NCBI RefSeq assembly: GCF_011075055.1
Contig: NC_058145.1
Span: forward strand, 756,887-820,886
Reading direction: 5' to 3'
DNA: 64,000 bases
Source: Mangifera indica
Taxonomy: Eukaryota > Streptophyta > Magnoliopsida > Sapindales > Anacardiaceae
Below are positions 52,584-64,000 of the stretch, one piece after another. The position numbers and the translations under genes were made by a program. Position 1 is the stretch's first letter; every line of letters begins with the position of its first letter. The notes under the pieces are model-generated. The model was not told the DNA's origin and did not search any database. It saw only the letters and a list, made by a program, of their open reading frames with translations.

Positions 52584-53050
52584 AATGTTTTGAAAACCAA
52601 ATTAGATTGATTGGTTTAACCGGTTCAATTGAAAACTATGAGATAGTTTATTCTGATTAAGTTATAATTTGGTTTGAATTTTGAATCGAGATGAATCGCA
52701 ATTGAATTGGTCCAAATCAGCACATGGGGTGTAAGGCATGGACCACCAAACTAAATGTAATTTAGTTATATAATTTTTTTTTTTTATTTAAATATTTGAA
52801 GGGAAAGAAAGATGTTTTTTTTTTTTCAAAATTTTGAAATGTTGGAAACTTGGAACTGAAACTCAAAATATAGTAAACTCGCATTACCATTGGAGTAAAG
52901 CCAATATTGTAATTTAATTTAATATTTAGTGATTAAATAAATAAAATTGTTTTAAATATTATTTTTAATATTTATTTAAGTAATACTCCAATCAATCGAT
53001 TCAATTATCAATTGACCTAAACTAACCCTTTCACAAGTATGAAAACATGG
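52584..53050. mobile_element. Mutator-like MITE, AATGTTTTGAAAACC family, with perfect 9-bp target duplication
   Basis: The left end AATGTTTTGAAAACCAAATT and the right end in reverse complement, CCATGTTTTCATAC, are short inverted termini. The flanks are GTTTGAAGC at 52575-52583 and 53051-53059, identical over 9 bp. AACCGGTTCAATTG and CAATTATCAATTGACC words are internal. It is related to the tandem repeat at 41560 and to the element at 58652. Confidence 0.8.
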
Positions 53051-53059
53051 GTTTGAAGC

Positions 53060-53662
53060 TATTGATTAGTTTAGTTTTAACATATTAAAAATCTCCTGTA
53101 GAGAGATAAACTTACGAATAATATTATATATATAAATTTTTTTTATTAATTATTTATATAAATTGACGTTATAACATATGATTGAATAATTTTAAAATAT
53201 GGAAAAAAAAAAAAAAAAAAGACAATCCCATCATCTAATAAACTGTTCTATCAATATAGTTTTATGCTAAGCTTAAAAGTAAAAGAATTCACCTATTACT
53301 CAATTCTCTATAGAAAGAAAGAGATTAAACTGATTTTATTATTAAGCGATGCCATTTGATTCCACATGCATAACAACAGCTCGTGAATCATTACTTAGAT
53401 AATGCAAATTGACAAAAACCTAACTTGCCTTTGACCTTACCAGAATCAGGTAGCTGACTGAACTAATCTTAGCAAATTGACAAAAACCTAACTTGCTTTT
53501 GACCTTACCAGAATCAGGTAGCTGAACTAATCTTAGCACCCAACTTTCTATCATGATCACTAATAGCTATTGGCTGACGAAAAACCAAAAAAGAACCAAG
53601 TTCAGTAGTTGGTTGTGGTATTGTTGGACTTGAACTTGAGATTTTTGACTTGTTGATGGTGG
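53060..53662. other. Spacer and 3' side of the receptor kinase
   Basis: AT-rich to 53340. A direct repeat of about 55 bp, GACAAAAACCTAACTTGC through TCAGGTAGCTGA, occurs at about 53410-53464 and 53476-53525. The remainder is probably 3' UTR of the kinase. Confidence 0.5.
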
Positions 53663-55560
53663 CTAGTTTTCGGTACTCACTTGCCCGATTTCCTCCACCA
53701 TTTTGACTACCTCTGACATTTTTGGCCTCTGCTCTGGCATTCTCACAACACAAGCCATTCCTATTTGCAACATCTCCACCATTTCCTCTTCTATGTTTGG
53801 GAACCTCAAAAGTGCCACATCAAACACTTCAGCAGTCCACTCTTCTCTAACCACAGAATTCACCCACCTTACCAAATGAATAACCTCATCACCACTTGTG
53901 GCATGTATAGGTGACTTTCCTGTGAGAAGCTCAAGCAGCAAGACTCCAAAACTGTATACATCAGACGCCTGGGTTGCTTTTTGACTGTCTGTTACTTCTG
54001 GGGCACGGTACCCTGCAGCTCGCATAAGTGGTGGTGGTATTGGATTCATCAGTGTTGCCATACCAATATCAGAAACACAACCATACCCTTGAGGGTTGAG
54101 GAAAATATTTGAGGTTTTTATGTCTCCATGGACAAATTTCCCACCATTTTGTGTATGAACATGAGCTATGCCTCTTGCTGCACCTATTGCAATTCTCAAT
54201 CTTGTCTCCCAATCTAAAGATGTCCGTCCCTCCCCTCTTCTACCTGCAAACCACAATGCAAAAATATAAAACAGCATCTTTGAATGAATTGATACAAGAG
54301 ATTAGACAAAATAACTGCAGTTTTTAGCATACCATGTAACATTGTTGAGACACTTCCTTGACTATAATAATCATAAACCATAAGCTTCTCATCCTTGGAA
54401 TAGTAATATGCTCTTAATGAAGTTACATTTTCATGCTTTAGATTTCCCACCACCTCCATTTGTTGTTCAAACTCTCTTTTGCCCACATTCACTTCCTTCA
54501 GCCTCTTCACCACCACCATGGTTGAATCCTCTAGTGCTGCTTTATAGGTTATCCCAAATGTGCCCTTCCCAAGCACCTCAGCAGAGGCCCTCAGCAGATC
54601 CTCCAAGTCAAACACAAGATTACAACCCTCAAAGAACACAAGACTGTTGTTCTTATCTTGACCCTCAGAGGCCCCTGCCTCCATTGACTTCTCTTTCTTT
54701 TGTGATTTCATTGGCAACCCATCTTGACCTTCGTTGTGAGAACAGAAATAGAAAATTAAAAGAGCAACTAGCCCAAACCCCAGGACACAACCCCCTATAA
54801 TCAACGCTAACAACACATGTTCATTCAGTTTTTTGCTTTTTGTCTTTGTTGGTGGTTGAATTGGAAGAGCTGGAGGAAGGGCTGTTTCTGAGGAAACATT
54901 GTTACCAGCAAATGCTCCACTTGGGAATTTTTGAAGAGAGTGAGGCAAGCTTCCAGTGAGGTGATTGTTGGATAAATTTAGCAATTGCAAACTGGGAATG
55001 TTGAGATCAGGAATGTCACCCGAAAGGGAGTTGTTAGCGAGATTCAGAGATGTCAGGTGAGTCAAATATGATAGTGAAGAGGGGATATGCCCATTGAAAT
55101 AATTGTTTGAAAGATCAATAACTGCAAGACTCTTCCAAACTGAGAAATCTGACGGCAATGGACCAGAAAAGCTGTTGAATTGAAGGTTAAGGGTGGACAA
55201 ACTATGCAGTTTTGAGAAATCAGAAGGAAATGAACCTGAGATACTATTGGATCTCAAACTCAGATTTTGTAATGCAGATAATCTGCTAATTGTGTTGGGT
55301 GGAATTGGACCTTGCAATGCAAATCCAGGCAACCAGAGGGCTATTACTCTGGACCTATCTTTACTGCATGTCACTCCAGTCCATAAACTGCACATTGAGC
55401 TATTTTCATGCCAATTGAGAGAGCCTGGATGACAAATGTTACCAAGAAATTCCAGTAACGCTCGTTTATCTTCAACTGGGTCAGCTATAACAGGCAAGAA
55501 ACATGTTCCCAACAAGAAAATTGCAGAGAAAACACACAAGAGGTTCATCTTTTCACTCAT
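53663..55560 (-). CDS. LRR receptor-like kinase, probably catalytically inactive (At4g23740-like)
   Basis: Two exons (54333-55560 and 53663-54243) encode about 602 residues. A hydrophobic signal peptide near [14 protein letters not shown] is followed by an LRR N-terminal cap (WTGVTC), about five leucine-rich repeats, a single membrane helix ([20 protein letters not shown]) and a kinase-like domain. The glycine loop [11 protein letters not shown] and the lysine in VVVKRLK are present. The catalytic loop reads HGDIKTSN rather than HRD, and DFG is replaced by DIG, as in LRR-III receptors annotated as probable inactive kinases. Such proteins usually act as co-receptors or scaffolds at the plasma membrane in development or immunity. 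The intron position in the kinase domain is typical. The stop falls right after VSTEN, a little earlier than in relatives that have a serine-rich tail. Confidence 0.93.
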
Positions 55561-57175
55561 TTTCTCAGTCAACAAGTGTGCAGCTAACTAGTTAAACTGT
55601 ATTGAAGGTGAAGAGTGAGTTTGTTTCTGCAAATCTGGGTCACATCTACATGAAAATGGGTAAACAAGATGAATCAGAGTCAAGAAAATAAACACAAGAA
55701 GTCTGATTTCTGATTACAAACTAAAGCTATTCAAGTCATACACGTTTCATCGACAACAGTGGCTAAGTTAGGTTCAGTTGTTTATTGACTTTCTTTCACC
55801 TACTTTGTTTGGTTGCCGAGAAAAAATATGCAATCAGAAAAGGAATCTAGAATTTAACCTCCATACATTCCATCATTAACACAAAACAAAAAAAGAATAA
55901 ACTTCTTACTTGCTTGCTTGAGTCCAGAATCCAGATCACATCAAAACGCTCACTACCCAGAAAGCTTTACAGATTCAGAAATACATTGAAGCTTCAGCCA
56001 TCTTCAAGAACGTTGAGTCAGTAAAATGGTAAACAGAAAAAGGGTCGAAGAAAGAAGAAAGAAAGGAAGCGTAAATGAAGCTGTTGTTGCTTGAAATGGC
56101 AGCATCACATGCAAGAAACCACTTTGATAATCATTGATAAGACTACACATATATAAATAATATGATAGCGCAGGAACAGGAAGCTGCATGTGGAGACAAA
56201 GAAAAGAGAGGCAGCAGTTATCGAGGGTTGCAGTTTCGGAAACTATTTGTATTTTTAAAATAATAACTGCGACCAAACGTGGGACACACAGTTTAACTTC
56301 GTCAGAGTTTAAATCTTCTTTTTTATTACTTCTGTTCTCTCTGTGTTTTTGTTTCTTGTGTTTCCGCCATTGTTGCCTTGTTTCGAGCTTCAAGATCAAA
56401 TATTATTTCTAATCATCCTCGTTATTGATCTCATATAAGATAAATATTTCATATGCATAATTGACTTGTTATACATGATATTTAAAAATAATTAATACTT
56501 TAATTACTTAAGTTACTGATGGATTTATACCGAGTTAAATTAAAAATGATTTAAATTTGATTTAAATTTATAATATTATATTAAATTATTAAATTCGAAT
56601 TTATATTATATTATCATAAAATTAAATAATTTAAATTAAAAATAAAATAATTTATTATTAATGTATATAATATAATCTTCAAAAATTAAATATTCAAAAT
56701 TCTAAACGTGATTTTGTATTAATAGGAACCAAATAAAATAATTAACTTAATTGTTTTATTATTAATGAAAAATTAGATAATCAAATAAAGTACTGATTCG
56801 AATGAGATTCAAATTCGGGTTATGAATTTTAAAAATTATTTTTAATATATATTTTTTTATAATGTAACATATGCTTTATAATATTTTATATTTTTTTATG
56901 AGATTATGTTAAAAACATGTACAACTTTTGTCATCCTGGTGAAACAAAATAAGGGTCTTGAGTCTTCTTTGACCATGTCATGTGATCTTCTTTTATGTTC
57001 ATACACATTGTGACAAATTAAATTTTACCCTTAAGTTTAAAAAAAAAAAATTTATCATAAGCTTTAAACGTTTTAAATAAGTGTCCCTGTTGTTATTTCA
57101 TAGTGCCTAATCTGAATAGCAGTGTTTCATAATCAGATTATATATTAATCTAATGAAAAAGACAGTTTTTCATTT
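55561..57175. other. Upstream region of the receptor kinase, then AT-rich spacer
   Basis: 55561-56110 is probably leader, perhaps with an intron (an acceptor-like TTTGCAG on the minus strand lies near 55627). A TATA-like TTATATATG on the minus strand lies near 56150. 56160-56410 has moderate GC and no domain. 56410-57175 is AT-rich spacer. Confidence 0.35.
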
Positions 57176-57900
57176 TACCAAAAGACTTATTCTCACACGA
57201 AAATTAGTATTTTTTTAAGTTTTTATTTATTAACTTTGAAAAACATAAATACTTATCAATCTATTAATTTTTAAAGTTAGTATCTGGATGAAATCGTTAT
57301 TTAGTAAAAATATTTTAAAAACTTAAAAATTTAATCATGTTTCTTTCATGTTTAAAAATTAACAATTTTTTTCTGACCCTTAGGGTTGGATTCAAATTGA
57401 GCTCGTTCAAGCTTGAGCTTAAACTCAGCTTAAACAAACCCGAAACGAGCCAGCCCTATACAAGCTTGAACTCGAGCTTGAGCAACTCGTAAAATTTTCT
57501 AATTAAAAATTTTAATACAAAATGATATCATTTTGATCAATATGTATTAAAACGACGTCGTTTTAATAACAAAAAATAAGTCAGGCCAAATTTGAACAGA
57601 GTTCGAGTTTGGTTCTCTTAAGCTCGAATTCGAGTTCAGCTATATGTAAATCGAATCAAGCTTGAGCTCAGCTCAACTCGAATCTAATCCTATTTACCCC
57701 CATCTAAGGTTTGAAAAATCATCATTTCTCCCCCTAGGGTTTCCATGACAACTCTGATAACATTTTCTTCTTTAGCCGTCAACGTTTTCTCTTTCTTGAT
57801 TTTTTTCTCCCTCTCGGTCTCTCTTGATTATCTCTCTACCATTTTCATCTTAGATAAAGAGGAAATTTTTTAATATTTCACTTCCTATTTTTACTATAAA
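57176..57900. mobile_element. Diverged GGCCAAA-type MITE interrupted by a palindromic repeat
   Basis: The left edge CCAAAAGACTTATTCTCA matches the 14086 element terminus, and interior words such as AACAATTTTTTTCTGACC and CCCCCTAGGGTTTCC match the 38597 and 48134 elements. A foldback repeat at about 57380-57705 interrupts it. A right terminus is not clear. Confidence 0.5.
57380..57705. repeat. Foldback repeat with two central palindromes
   Basis: The left arm GGGTTGGATTCAAATTGAGC and the reverse complement of the right arm, GGGGTAAATAGGATTAGATT followed by CGAGTTGAGCTGAGC, are imperfect inverted repeats. The centre has AAAATGATATCATTTT and a perfect 20-nt palindrome centred on GACGTC (57547-57566). 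It is related to positions 1-260. Confidence 0.6.
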
Positions 57901-58205
57901 ATCTTAAAAGTTTTTTAATTTTTGAAAATTTTGAACTCTTATATATTAAAATAATTATATTTTTATATATTACATTTTATAGTAACTTTAAAATCTATGT
58001 TGATAAAAAAAATTCTGAATAAAGAGTACTTTTTTATATTATATCAATAATAACCTCTAAAGTTTTTACTAATTCTTTTACACCCCTAAAAAATAATTAT
58101 TTATATTAATTCCTCTAAGATATAAATGCGCTTAATTTGATGACATGCCCAATAAGTTCTTAAGAAAGTCTTTCTGTCACCTCGTCACACGCACAAGAAT
58201 CGGCG
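57901..58205. other. AT-rich spacer and leader of the UBA gene
   Basis: AT-rich until about 58140. The last 60 bases are probably 5' UTR. No promoter element is clear. Confidence 0.35.
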
Positions 58206-60253
58206 ATGGACTACGATTACCGAACCAGAGCGAGTTCAGGATATCCGATGTACGGCCCTCCTCCTGCCACGTCATCAGCCTCGCCGTCCAGCCATCCGAT
58301 GTATCACCAGCCATCGTCTTTATATCCGAAGATCGGTCAACACGGTGCTCACCCCATGGTCCCTCCCGTTTCTGGCTCTTCCTCTTATAACCAGACCTCC
58401 TCTCCTTCCTCCTCCTCTTCTTGTAAGTATCAATTTCAATCTCAATCTGATGTATATGATTAACTTTTGATTTCGAATCTGTAATTTAGTTTCTGATTGA
58501 TGTAATTGTGACATGTTGCAGCAGGATTGGGAATTAGGGTTTCTTTAAAACCTGAGTATCGAATCGCTGCTCCGGTACTTTTTTTTTTTTGTATTTAATA
58601 ATTGATTTTTCTTTTTTTGAAACACGCCTTTTTCTTCGATTCTGTGTTAATGAATGTTTTAGACTCGAACCGGAGATTGATCCGGTAAAGGATTTCGCAT
58701 CAACCGACGGTCGGACAGGCTAACTGGTGCTTAAATACATTTTAAAAATAATGTTAAAAAATATTAAAAACAATTTTGCCTATTATTCATAAATTTTAGC
58801 TTGAGAACATTTTTTTTATCCACAAAATTAAAAAAAAAAAATACAATTATATAAGAGAATTATTCAAAGTTTAAAGTTTTATAACTTAATTTGATGGAAC
58901 TGGTGTTCCTGATGGAACCAGTTAAATTGGTTAATCCAATCTGGTTTTCAAAACATTGGTGTTGATTAATCTAGTTGGTTTTATTTGTACATGGTCATTT
59001 TGAAGCCTCAATTGTCTCCACAAATAGGAGATATTCCCCGGAGCAATTTTCAGTTTGATTTTGACTTTGAAAGAAGGGTTTTGGCTGAAGCTGAGAAGGG
59101 TAGCCAGAACTGGAGCAGGCTTGGGATGGAAAATGTTCCATCGAAAACCACTGAATCTACTTCGTCATTGGTAAGTTTTTTGGGCAGGTTGATTGGTTTT
59201 CAGCAAAATAATATTTTATTATTATTTTTTTAAAACTCAGCTTTAGGTTTTAAGATGGACATTATTGTTAATGCAGGGTTCGGTGGCTGATCCTGTGGTG
59301 AGCAAATACATTGCATCAGGACTCAACCGTGATGCTGTTCCCATTGCTGTTGCAAACTATGGAGACAACCCCACCAAGGTATTTTAGTGAGCTTGTTGAG
59401 TGCATATTATTGTTAACTTCAAGTGTAATCTCTATGTCATGCAGGCTTGAATATTTTGATCTCATAATTATTTACATAAGATATGTCTCAACTCTTGAAT
59501 TGGAAATGCTATGATCATTATGTGACTTGATCTTTTACTTTGCTTTTCTAATCTACAAAATTAATTTTGATTGTAATAATGGGAAAGGAAAAATTTTGGC
59601 AATCGGAGTGACTGCATCATTCTTGATGCTTTATTGAGGGATTGATTTGATTTGAATTAATTCAATTTGAATTTATGGTTTGACTTGAACAAGTTGATAT
59701 TGAGTTGGAGCTCCAATTCGATTTGTATATCTTGTTCACCTTTTTGATGCTATTGTACATCTTGCTAGCAACCTAGCTTAAACAAGTTTGAACTTTGAGT
59801 GCTTTTTTTTCAATGAAAAGGCCAATTAGACGGCCCTTTCTTGATCTTGGATGGATGAGTTACCTACAATACTTCTTGTAAAATTGTTTAACTAATTGAT
59901 TTTAAATTAAAGATAAAAATAGACAATTAAATCATTCAATTATGTGATGACATATAAATTTGTTTACACTCGTTTGTACTCACTGCTTATATATATAATA
60001 TTACTAGATGAGTTATATTGTAGTATTAATCTACCACTGAGACAATATTGTGCTACGGAGAATTATGGATTTTGATAGCTATATGGCAGCTAATGCTTGA
60101 GATTTTTTCTCCCTGCAGGTTCGGGACTTTGCCAAGGGTTACACTCTCCTTAGAGAAATGGGATTTTCATCTAGCAATGTTGCTGAAGTACTACTCATGT
60201 ATGATAATGACACAGACAAGGCATTGGCACATTTCCTTAACAATTCATCATGA
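58206..60253 (+). CDS. Plant UBA-domain (ubiquitin-associated) protein
   Basis: Five exons (58206-58422, 58522-58574, 59006-59170, 59277-59378 and 60119-60253) join in frame to 223 residues. The N-terminal about 75 residues are rich in serine, proline and tyrosine and likely disordered. A conserved middle section follows: RVSLKPEYRI, PQLSPQIGDIPRS and FDFERRVLAEAEK. The C-terminal about 45 residues form a UBA domain (LLREMGFSSSNVAEVLLMYD, then KALAHFLN), which typically binds ubiquitin through the MGF loop. The specific role of this plant family is unknown to me. Intron 2 contains a MITE (58652-58957) that does not touch splice sites. The exon 3 acceptor TTTTGAAG lacks a good pyrimidine tract but gives the only in-frame join. 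Confidence 0.85.
58652..58957. mobile_element. MITE of the AATGTTTTGAAAACC family in intron 2 of the UBA gene
   Basis: The left end GAATGTTTTAGACTCGAACC and the right end in reverse complement, AATGTTTTGAAAACCAGATT, are inverted termini. The flanks TGTGTTAAT and GGTGTTGAT match at 7 of 9. It is related to the 52584 element. Confidence 0.6.
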
Positions 60254-60678
60254 GAGTACTTGGTGGTGCAAAGAGTGATGATATGTGTGTTTACAAGAAG
60301 TATCAATTTGGGTATCTATGATGGCGTGTAATTATGTGATTGGATGTAACCATATTTTCAATTAAAAATTACATAATCACATGATAATGTATTATCATTA
60401 GTATCTAAATTAATACTCATTAAAAATAAATATAGTTTTAACTTGGAATGTGTTGGGTAGTATGTAAAAGTTAGGGAGTTTGCTTCATGAGTGCGGGCTT
60501 TATTCTGATTGTGTAAAGATGGTTAACCATATCTGGTGCCATGTATGCAAAGTATTATGTAAAAGCATAAGCAAGTTATTTCACCCTTGGTTGAGAAAAT
60601 GTAATTTACTCAAATTATTTTAATGATTTTAGGAGGGCTTGGTTCACATACCATATGAAGATTACTTTTTTTCGAATT

Positions 60679-60680
<2 letters not shown>

Positions 60681-60742
<62 letters not shown>
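60681..60742. repeat. (TA)n microsatellite
   Basis: Uninterrupted TA run of about 31 units after the UBA gene. Confidence 0.95.
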
Positions 60743-60748
<6 letters not shown>

Positions 60749-61676
60749 TTCTTTAAAATTTTTAATTGGATGAATTTATATTTGAGAGATGTCAGATATG
60801 TATTGACTTATTAGATCATTTGACATGTTAATTATTTATACATATTAATATCTCTCATTTTTTATAATTAAATGGATTTACACTCACTTAGTGAACGTAT
60901 AAAGATCAAAATAAAGTAACATTATGACCAAATTTCATATTTATACAATACGAAAAATTTGTTGAGTATATAAGAAGATCTTATATCACTTGATTTGATA
61001 ACGTAAGATATCTACTAAGTTATGAAGAGATATACAAATTGTGTAATTAGATTAGAGTTAAATTTGAAGTGAGCTTGTTTGGGTTCAAAATGAGCTTTGT
61101 TTCAGACTTTGAATGCATAATTTGTCAAGGTTCCTCCCATGTGTCAACTGCAATATGGAAAAAAATGTGATTATAAATTAATACGCAACAAAAACCTTTA
61201 TGTCTTTGAAATCAATTATGGAAGAGAAATATGAACTTTATGATAAATGATGATAATGGGATGGGTATATATTTTGGATGAATAATATTCTTTACATATG
61301 TTTATTAACTTTTAAATTTGGGATTCTTATTTGTATATATACAGTATATATTTTTCATAAATAATATTATGAACAATCCAAAATTGGACATGAGTTTGAA
61401 GCTGAGTTGTTGAGCCTAAAATGTGAGCTCAAAGTTGATCAAAGCAAACCTGAGCCAGAATACACAAACCTAAGTTAAGTGTGAGACAATCCCGAATATT
61501 AAAATTATAAAACAAGCCAAACACGAACAGGTGTTTAGCAAGCTCCCCGAGCCTGAGTCCAAGCTTGGGCTCATTGAAAATAAGCAAAAAATGAGTCAGA
61601 CCATATTTGCGCTCGGCTTAGGTAATAGTATTAGCTTATATATAACTAATTAAACACAAAAATGTATTGGATTAAA

Positions 61677-61736
61677 ACAGCAACAACAACACAACACAAC
61701 CACACACACACCAAACCCACCCCAAACACAACCCAA

Positions 61737-61767
<31 letters not shown>

Positions 61768-61770
61768 AAA
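61677..61770. repeat. Low-complexity CAA/CCA, poly-C and poly-A tract
   Basis: AACAACAACA and CACACACA words lead into about 20 consecutive C and then about 13 A. Homopolymers this abrupt are prone to sequencing or assembly error. Confidence 0.85.
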
Positions 61771-61992
61771 ACCTAAAATGACTTTTGAACTCATTTTCCT
61801 ATAAAATACATATTCTTATTAAAAATATATTCAATATGAAAAAAAAAATTCTTAGAAACCATTTTTATTAAAAAGAAATTATGAATTTTCATTTTTCTAA
61901 CTCTTAAACAATGAATGAGGATAACGAAAAGGCAGTTTTGGTCGGTTCAAAACTCAGGACAGTTCACCTACACTTACAAATTTCTGTTCCTC

Positions 61993-62411
61993 ATGTCTAA
62001 AATTTCTTCTTTTTCTTCTTCCTCTAAATTTTCAAACCCTGCAGTTTGCTTATCTTCTTCAAAACTCTCACCTACTCCAAAGTTTTCTTCTTTTTCCACT
62101 TTAAGCCCTCCTCTTTTCTCCAAAACCCCTCTATGTTTTCACCCAATTTCTCACCCTCCAAGAAAAGCTCTGACTTTGGTTTTGTCTAAGCCGTTTGAAG
62201 CAGAGGAAGAGCTGTCCTCTACAGAAGATGAGTGGCTCAAGAGACTCCCAGATAAGTCCAAGCCTTTGTACTCTCACAGCTTGCCTTGCATTGAAGCTTG
62301 GCTTAGAAATTTGGGATTTTATCAGAGTAAAGATGACCGGGCTGTCTGGTTGATTGAAAAAACTGATTGGCATGCTCAGTTGTCGCTTGATGTCACTGAT
62401 CTCTGCATAAG
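61993..62411 (+). CDS. Chloroplast protein resembling LOW PSII ACCUMULATION 3, first exon (5' partial)
   Basis: The exon encodes 139 codons plus two bases and ends at a GCATAAG/GTATGA donor. The first about 65 residues are serine-rich with few acidic residues, a chloroplast transit peptide. The mature part has EDEWLKRLPDKSKPLYSHS, SLPCIEAWLRNLGF, then DRAVWLIEKTDWHAQ and LSLDVTDLCIR, which I recall from the LPA3-like family. LPA3 assists assembly of photosystem II (CP43 insertion) in Arabidopsis. The upstream methionine at 61915 in the same frame is not needed, because the transit peptide starts well at 61993. No next exon (expected to begin with YLKSGPG-like sequence) is recognisable before the window end. 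Family assignment is from memory. Confidence 0.75.
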
Positions 62412-64000
62412 GTATGAAAATTTCGTTTTTTGTTAATTGACAATTTGTGTCAAACTTGACTGTTTAAGTGTTTTCTTGATGTTTTCAGCATTTATTTAGT
62501 GATTTTGTATTTGGGATTTTTTTCTTTGGCTGGTGATGAAGTTTTGGTATTTCGATTGTCATGTTTCAATGATTTTTGGTGCTGAGAAGTTTCTTGGAAA
62601 TGAATGATTTACTAAAGGTTTCTACTAGTTAAATGAAGACAAATAAACATAGAAACAATTTAATTGGATAGTTATAGTGTTGTATAGTGGTATATTGAAT
62701 TTTGAAAGGGGGTTATCGAAATTCAAGAAGTGCAAGTTTGGGATGTGGATTTTCAAGGAGATTTGTAGTGGCAGATAGGTCTAATATCTCATATGCAGGT
62801 GCAAGGGTTTTCACCCCCTGTTGCATGAACCCCATGACTTAGCAAACATACTTCTCATTGAACTTAAGTAAATGCAGCAGGCGGGTAAAATATTAATGAC
62901 CTGTGTTAAAGCAAGTATAACTTGTGGGCAGAATATATGAGACCTATTGTTGACATGTGACTTGCTGAGTATTTATGTCAAGTATCTGTCAACTAGGGTT
63001 TGTGTATATAAGTTGTATTAGAGTATATGTAGAGAGAATGAGTGTGATGCAATGTGGAGAACGAAAGAACCTCTTCTTCATTTATAGCGAAAAATTTTGC
63101 CATTGTCTACCCGTGGTTTTTCCAATATTGGGTTTTTGCGTAAATACTTGGGTTCTTGTGTTGAGTATTTGTTTTATTGGGTTTCATAATAGATAGTTTT
63201 CTCTGGGTTGTAATTCTGAGTTTTGAATAATGTTTGGGATATAAAAGAAGTTTGTTCTAGTGAACAGAAAATGGGAGGTATCAATTCGAGAAAACAAATA
63301 AAGCCTAACTCTTTGGTTGATCAGAGAAACTATTTAATCTCTTTCAACCTTAGCATGGCTACCATTCTCCATGTTCAAGAATTTTTTTCTGCTGGAAAAT
63401 TATACCTTAACCTGTCTATGATAAAAGTGGCCAACATGCAATAATGTGCTAAAGTGTCATTAGTTTGGTATTGGTAACTGAATCTTCTATAGATGAGATT
63501 TCAGTGCATGTAGTCAAGGGCCATCAAGTGATTGGCTTTGAAGGAACTTAAATACCATGGACGGTTTTGTTTTAATGCTTTGTAAGCCAAACCATGTTTT
63601 GATGGTTTAGGAGATCATAGATTATTTAACCAGTATTTTCTTATTATTCCCAAGCATTTTCAGATACCTATACATACCCAATATCCCTTTCTTGATTTGT
63701 CAATGTGGGATTTGCTTAGGAGTGTTACATTAACACTAGCCATGAGTCATATTTCTATGGATTCACAGAGGTCTCTATCTCACCATTATAGATCCATCTA
63801 CAAGCCAAATTCATGTCAGTTAGCACTTTGAATCATGTTTATTCTTGACCGAAAAACCATTGGCTGGGTGGTTGTATATAAAATCAACCAATCCTGTCTT
63901 CATGATTGTGCTTGATCTAGACTCAAGTGATGGTTCATATTGTAGTCAACTTCTGCCTCTTTCCACAATGTTTTTTTTTTTTTTCCTTTTGGAGCCACAT
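62412..64000 (+). other. First intron (or following flank) of the LPA3-like gene
   Basis: No exon continuing the protein is seen. The stretch has moderate GC and short open frames (62975-63196 and 63223-63444) with no domain. The expected continuation lies beyond the window or is interrupted by an insertion. A poly-T run is at about 63972-63984. Confidence 0.4.

Larger units (their letters stand above)
60254..61992. other. Intergenic region with simple repeats
   Basis: The 3' UTR of the UBA gene continues to about 60600. A TA microsatellite lies at 60681-60742. A CAAGCTTGGGCTC-type dispersed repeat occupies about 61380-61640. A low-complexity ACAACA/poly-C/poly-A tract lies at 61677-61770. 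Short leader of the next gene follows. Confidence 0.5.

Overview
This is a 64 kb piece of an AT-rich flowering-plant nuclear genome. Spliced genes with GT-AG introns, an AP2/ERF factor, an LRR receptor kinase, a chloroplast-targeted protein and many MITE-like repeats point to a eudicot. I cannot name the species. Three neighbours, an MTM1-type mitochondrial carrier, a cytokinin response factor and a UBC8/9-type E2, occur in the same order as Arabidopsis At4g27940-At4g27950-At4g27960 (locus order recalled from memory). This suggests conserved microsynteny stretched by repeats and by a local gene cluster.

Layout. 1-7050: intergenic, with repeats and two Mutator-like MITEs. 7051-11433 (-): ten-exon MTM1-like carrier. 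11434-15500: intergenic, with a small MITE that has a perfect 9-bp target duplication. 15520-23215 (+): tandem cluster of a small zinc-binding family whose domain looks Yippee-like (beta-tent). It holds one apparently intact two-domain gene (17254-19047), a degraded one-domain copy before it, a rearranged and frameshifted copy after it and a relic. A phi-class glutathione S-transferase pseudogene sits between the second and third copies and forms the 5' flank of the third. 23216-28862: intergenic. 28863-29927 (-): intronless CRF gene with a TATA box. 29928-44308: long repeat-rich interval with a minisatellite, a 1.6 kb direct duplication carrying nested CACTA-like MITEs, more Mutator-like MITEs and a 130-bp tandem repeat. 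44309-47326 (-): four-exon E2 gene with a near-perfect hairpin in intron 1. 49777-51488 (+): small myosin TH1-like protein. 53663-55560 (-): LRR receptor pseudokinase. 58206-60253 (+): UBA-domain protein. 61993 to the window edge (+): first exon of a chloroplast protein resembling LPA3.

The genes are independent housekeeping or regulatory loci, not a pathway. The exceptions are the zinc-domain cluster, which arose by local duplication including promoter and 3' UTR, and the MITE families that recur between and inside genes. The most unusual content is the tandem zinc-domain cluster with its decay series, the GST pseudogene fused to its third member, and the set of elements with shared termini and 9-bp target duplications.
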